Assembly: GCF_031755915.1 (NCBI RefSeq)
Contig: NC_083387.1
Coordinates: forward strand, 25,360,501-25,424,500
Direction: 5' to 3'
From: Ziziphus jujuba
Taxonomy: Eukaryota; Streptophyta; Magnoliopsida; Rosales; Rhamnaceae
DNA: 64,000 nucleotides
Position numbers and translations under genes: made by a program. The stretch's first letter is position 1, and each line of letters opens with the position of its first letter. Below are positions 61,188 to 64,000 of this stretch, in pieces. Below the pieces are notes generated by a model. The model was not told where the DNA came from. It saw only the letters and a program-made list of their open reading frames with translations, and made no database searches.

Positions 61188-63332
61188 TGACAGCACTTGT
61201 CTCGGGAATCCTCCCAGGATCTTCCAGGTGGTCCCTCTTAGTGAAGTCCCACTGGACAATCCCTAAAGGATATCCAATGGAACCTCACTTAAAATATAAA
61301 CAATGAATACAAGCAATGTCAATAATACCATAAAAATATATATATATATATAAAATAAATCCACAACAGCATAAAGTCTACAACCGGCCTATTGTACCAT
61401 AGGCCATAACTACACACATAAGTAATATGTTCTCTATTGAGTCCAAAACATAGATCAGAGTATTCAAAGAGCGTCAACAAAGTTTAGAGGTAGAAATAGA
61501 AAATAAACAAGTACGAAAAGATAAAGGTAAGATAAAAAAAAAAAAAAAAAAGATAAATACTACTGCTGTCGTGGAAGAATGAATGACAAGCTGAGTACAA
61601 GGTAGACTGCTACTAACTACCTGGACCTATGGGAACAAATTTTAAAACAAATAAAACATGAGATAAGAAATCTCAGTGAATGGCATAGTGTAATAGAAAA
61701 AAACAATTTATTTCTGTAAACCTTTCTCTCAAGATTTCTTGTTCCACTCGTTTGAAAAGTTTCCCATTTAAAAATCATTTCATAAAACCCAAACTTATAT
61801 GCCAATTTAATATCATAAAATCGATCCTCAAAAGTATAAAAATGAACGATCAATATAATATTACACAATATCTTAAACAAGATATAAATATTGAGCATAA
61901 AATCTTAAAAACACAATTCCACGAATTGAATATGAAAAATGCAGAAATATCCACAATATTGAAAACCAACAATATATTCAAACGTGTACAATGTACCATA
62001 CGATATACCAAATTGTAAACCGTGGATACACCCACCTCACAATCCTCAATATATGAAAAGTATAATGGAAATAAAGAAGAACTGTCAAGACATACCCAAC
62101 CTCACGGCTTGTGACAATAATAAACTGTCAGGTGAAACCAACCTCACGGCATGGTGGAAATAATAAACCGTCAGATAGACCCGACCTCATGTTCTGTGGC
62201 AATAATAAACCGTTGGATGAAATCAGCCTCATGGCACCGTGGAAATAATAAACAGTCGGATAAACCCAACCTCACGGTCCGTGACAATAATAAATCGTTG
62301 GATGAAACCAACCTCACGACACCATGGCAATACTGATCCAAGATATTGGTACTACATGGTACATCAATTTACAAATAAATAATTCAGTATCCTTATTACA
62401 ACCTTGTAAAATCGTGTATGTTTTTCCAACCAATACTGTATTATAATTCATAATTAATATTCAAATTCAATCGCTTGTTTAAATATTTCAAAAAAATTCA
62501 AATCATCATTTTATGTAAAAACCAGACATACCACAGTGAAATATATTCACTATAAACCAATTTTAAGCATCCAAAAATTATAAAATATTTTAACATGTTT
62601 AAAATTATATAAATTTTCAATCTGCTCCTCAAATCAATTATTTTCCAAAATGATTTAAAACTTCAATTCAAATAGCAGAATATTTAATTAACATAATCCA
62701 CAAGTTCATTATGAACTCATCAAAGTTAGAAATCATTAGAAATCTTATTAAAATCCACATAAAATGATAACTCATATAAGTGAAAGTAGATATTATATAT
62801 GCATAAAGCAAACATTTCAATCAATTGATATATACATAAAATATTCAAACCATGCATATATATTATTCTATACACCCAAAATATTTTAAAAATTATAACC
62901 ACTCATAGTGCTGCAGATACTCACTCCTGCTCCTCTACGGGATCGGCTCCAGGCTCAACTCGAGTGCTTGTAATATAATAAAATATTTCTCATGCTCCAA
63001 ATAACTAAACCAAAGACATTTGTACGACCTAAATATCTTAAATTGATTTATACTACTATAAAATTACGTAAATTGGATATCGAACGGTCTAATTATACTA
63101 CATATCCTTGGGACCCAGTATCCAAAATTGGGGATTTTCGGCCGAAGACTAATCTTTTGAAATTGAACCACTTAATGGGTGCTAACAATGTCCAATTTCA
63201 CTAATCCAACTCCACTTTTAACCAATTTGACCAATTTTGTCCAAACACAATCCGAATTTATCTGATAATTAACTAATTGACCCAAAAATAAAAAAATTAT
63301 CAAATGACCTCCAAAATTACAAACTTTGATAT
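61188..63332 (-). mobile_element. Element M: truncated 5' LTR, family B
   Basis: The LTR reads in reverse from TGACAGCACTTGTC (its 3' end) through the family B blocks: TAGTAGCAGTCTACCT-like at 61595-61620, tandem repeats at 62080-62335 and the GTTGAGCCTGG block near 62948-62965. Similarity stops near 63332, at the point about 820 bp inside the LTR start in other copies. The promoter half is therefore missing. Confidence 0.82.
62080..62335 (-). repeat. Tandem repeats of the element M LTR
   Basis: About six units in reverse orientation: CAATAATAAACCGTY, GGATGAAACCAACCTCACGG and variants. Confidence 0.85.
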
Positions 63333-64000
63333 GAACCTAGGACGACATACTCCTAAACCCGTATTATATTAGCCCGGATCTCAATTAAGTTCAAGTTCTA
63401 ATGGAATGGACCTTAACCCCTAACCAACCTGTGGTTAGAAACCTTGGTATAATGTAGATGCTACAATAGAGGATGGAAAACCTATTGATAAGTCAAGCTA
63501 AAACAACCAATTCTCTAATGGTATTTTAGGTGTTCTCAAAGAACAAAGAGATAATCAATCTCACAAGTATTTTTCTAATCAAATCAAAGTTATATTCTTA
63601 TTGATAGCTAAGCCTTTAAATAGGCTTTGAAAAGACAACTTAAAAACCCTAGAACATAAAGAAAACCGGCCACCAGTCATAAAGAAACCTAGTTGGCCGA
63701 AACTATACTTCATTTCCTAATCTAAGTTTGATTAATTAATTTCTTTATATTAAATTAGGAATGAATTAATTTACAATGGAAAGAATAAAATAAAAACCTT
63801 CCTAAAGTTATTTGTTCAATAAGTAAATAAATACAAATCCAAAATTAAAGATAGTTTCCTAAATAAATACAAATCCAAAATTAAAGATAGTTTCCTAAAA
63901 CAAAAAGTAAAAACAAATTAGGAAACTAAATATGGTAATGACCCTTCTATGATCTAATTGGACTCCAAATCGGCTTCAATAGTCTATGTGGAATGCCAAA
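63333..64000. other. Unassigned right end, possibly part of another LTR
   Basis: No coding homology was found. A minus-strand TATTTAAAGG (about 63609-63620) resembles a TATA box, and the general make-up is LTR-like, but neither boundary is visible. Confidence 0.35.
63825..63896. repeat. 36-bp perfect tandem duplication
   Basis: The unit starting AAATAAATACAAATCC and ending GATAGTTTCCT occurs twice without difference (63825-63860 and 63861-63896). Confidence 0.88.

Overview
This window is nuclear DNA from a flowering plant, most likely a eudicot. The evidence is a spliced serine carboxypeptidase-like (SCPL) gene with GT-AG introns, plant Ty1/copia and Ty3/gypsy chromovirus-type retroelements, a Cassandra-like TRIM carrying 5S-rRNA-like sequence, a plant LINE and a PIF/Harbinger transposon. 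Background DNA is AT-rich, with many (AT)n tracts. There are no bacterial operons, no CRISPR array and no tRNA gene that I can see.

Layout. 1-9355: the 3' part of a decayed copia element, interrupted by a 3.3 kb solo LTR (436-3744) and, inside its 3' LTR, by a 4.1 kb PIF/Harbinger element (5231-9337). 9.4-11.65 kb: the 5' end of an SCPL gene is present twice. The first exon-1 copy is frameshifted. The second starts the real gene. 11385-27639: one SCPL gene whose 14 exons splice into an uninterrupted 470-codon frame. Intron 5 (6.6 kb) holds an antisense copia element with matching target-site duplications, which itself contains a Cassandra TRIM and a small Harbinger-type MITE. Intron 7 holds a second antisense copia remnant.

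28.3-40.7 kb: a LINE, split by three solo LTRs of one family, one of them nested inside another. 41506-41989: the last three exons of a second SCPL gene, inverted relative to the first. 42.0-63.3 kb: a nest of long-LTR gypsy sequences. A minus-strand element (its fragments at 44.2-44.6, 47.7-47.8, 50.8-51.1 and 60.2-63.3 kb) was broken by two solo LTRs and by a plus-strand two-LTR element (51086-60238) of the same family. 63.3-64.0 kb is unassigned.

The only apparently functional protein-coding gene is the SCPL gene. By family it should be a secretory or vacuolar acyltransferase or peptidase. Everything else is mobile DNA in decay. The points of interest are the intact reading frame spread over 16 kb of transposon-filled introns, the duplicated promoter/first exon, the inverted partial paralogue, and the architecture of two very long LTR families that share termini. 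One of these families carries palindromic tandem repeats. I did not find a convincing undescribed biological system. Alignments, TSDs and splice sites were read by eye; no search was run.
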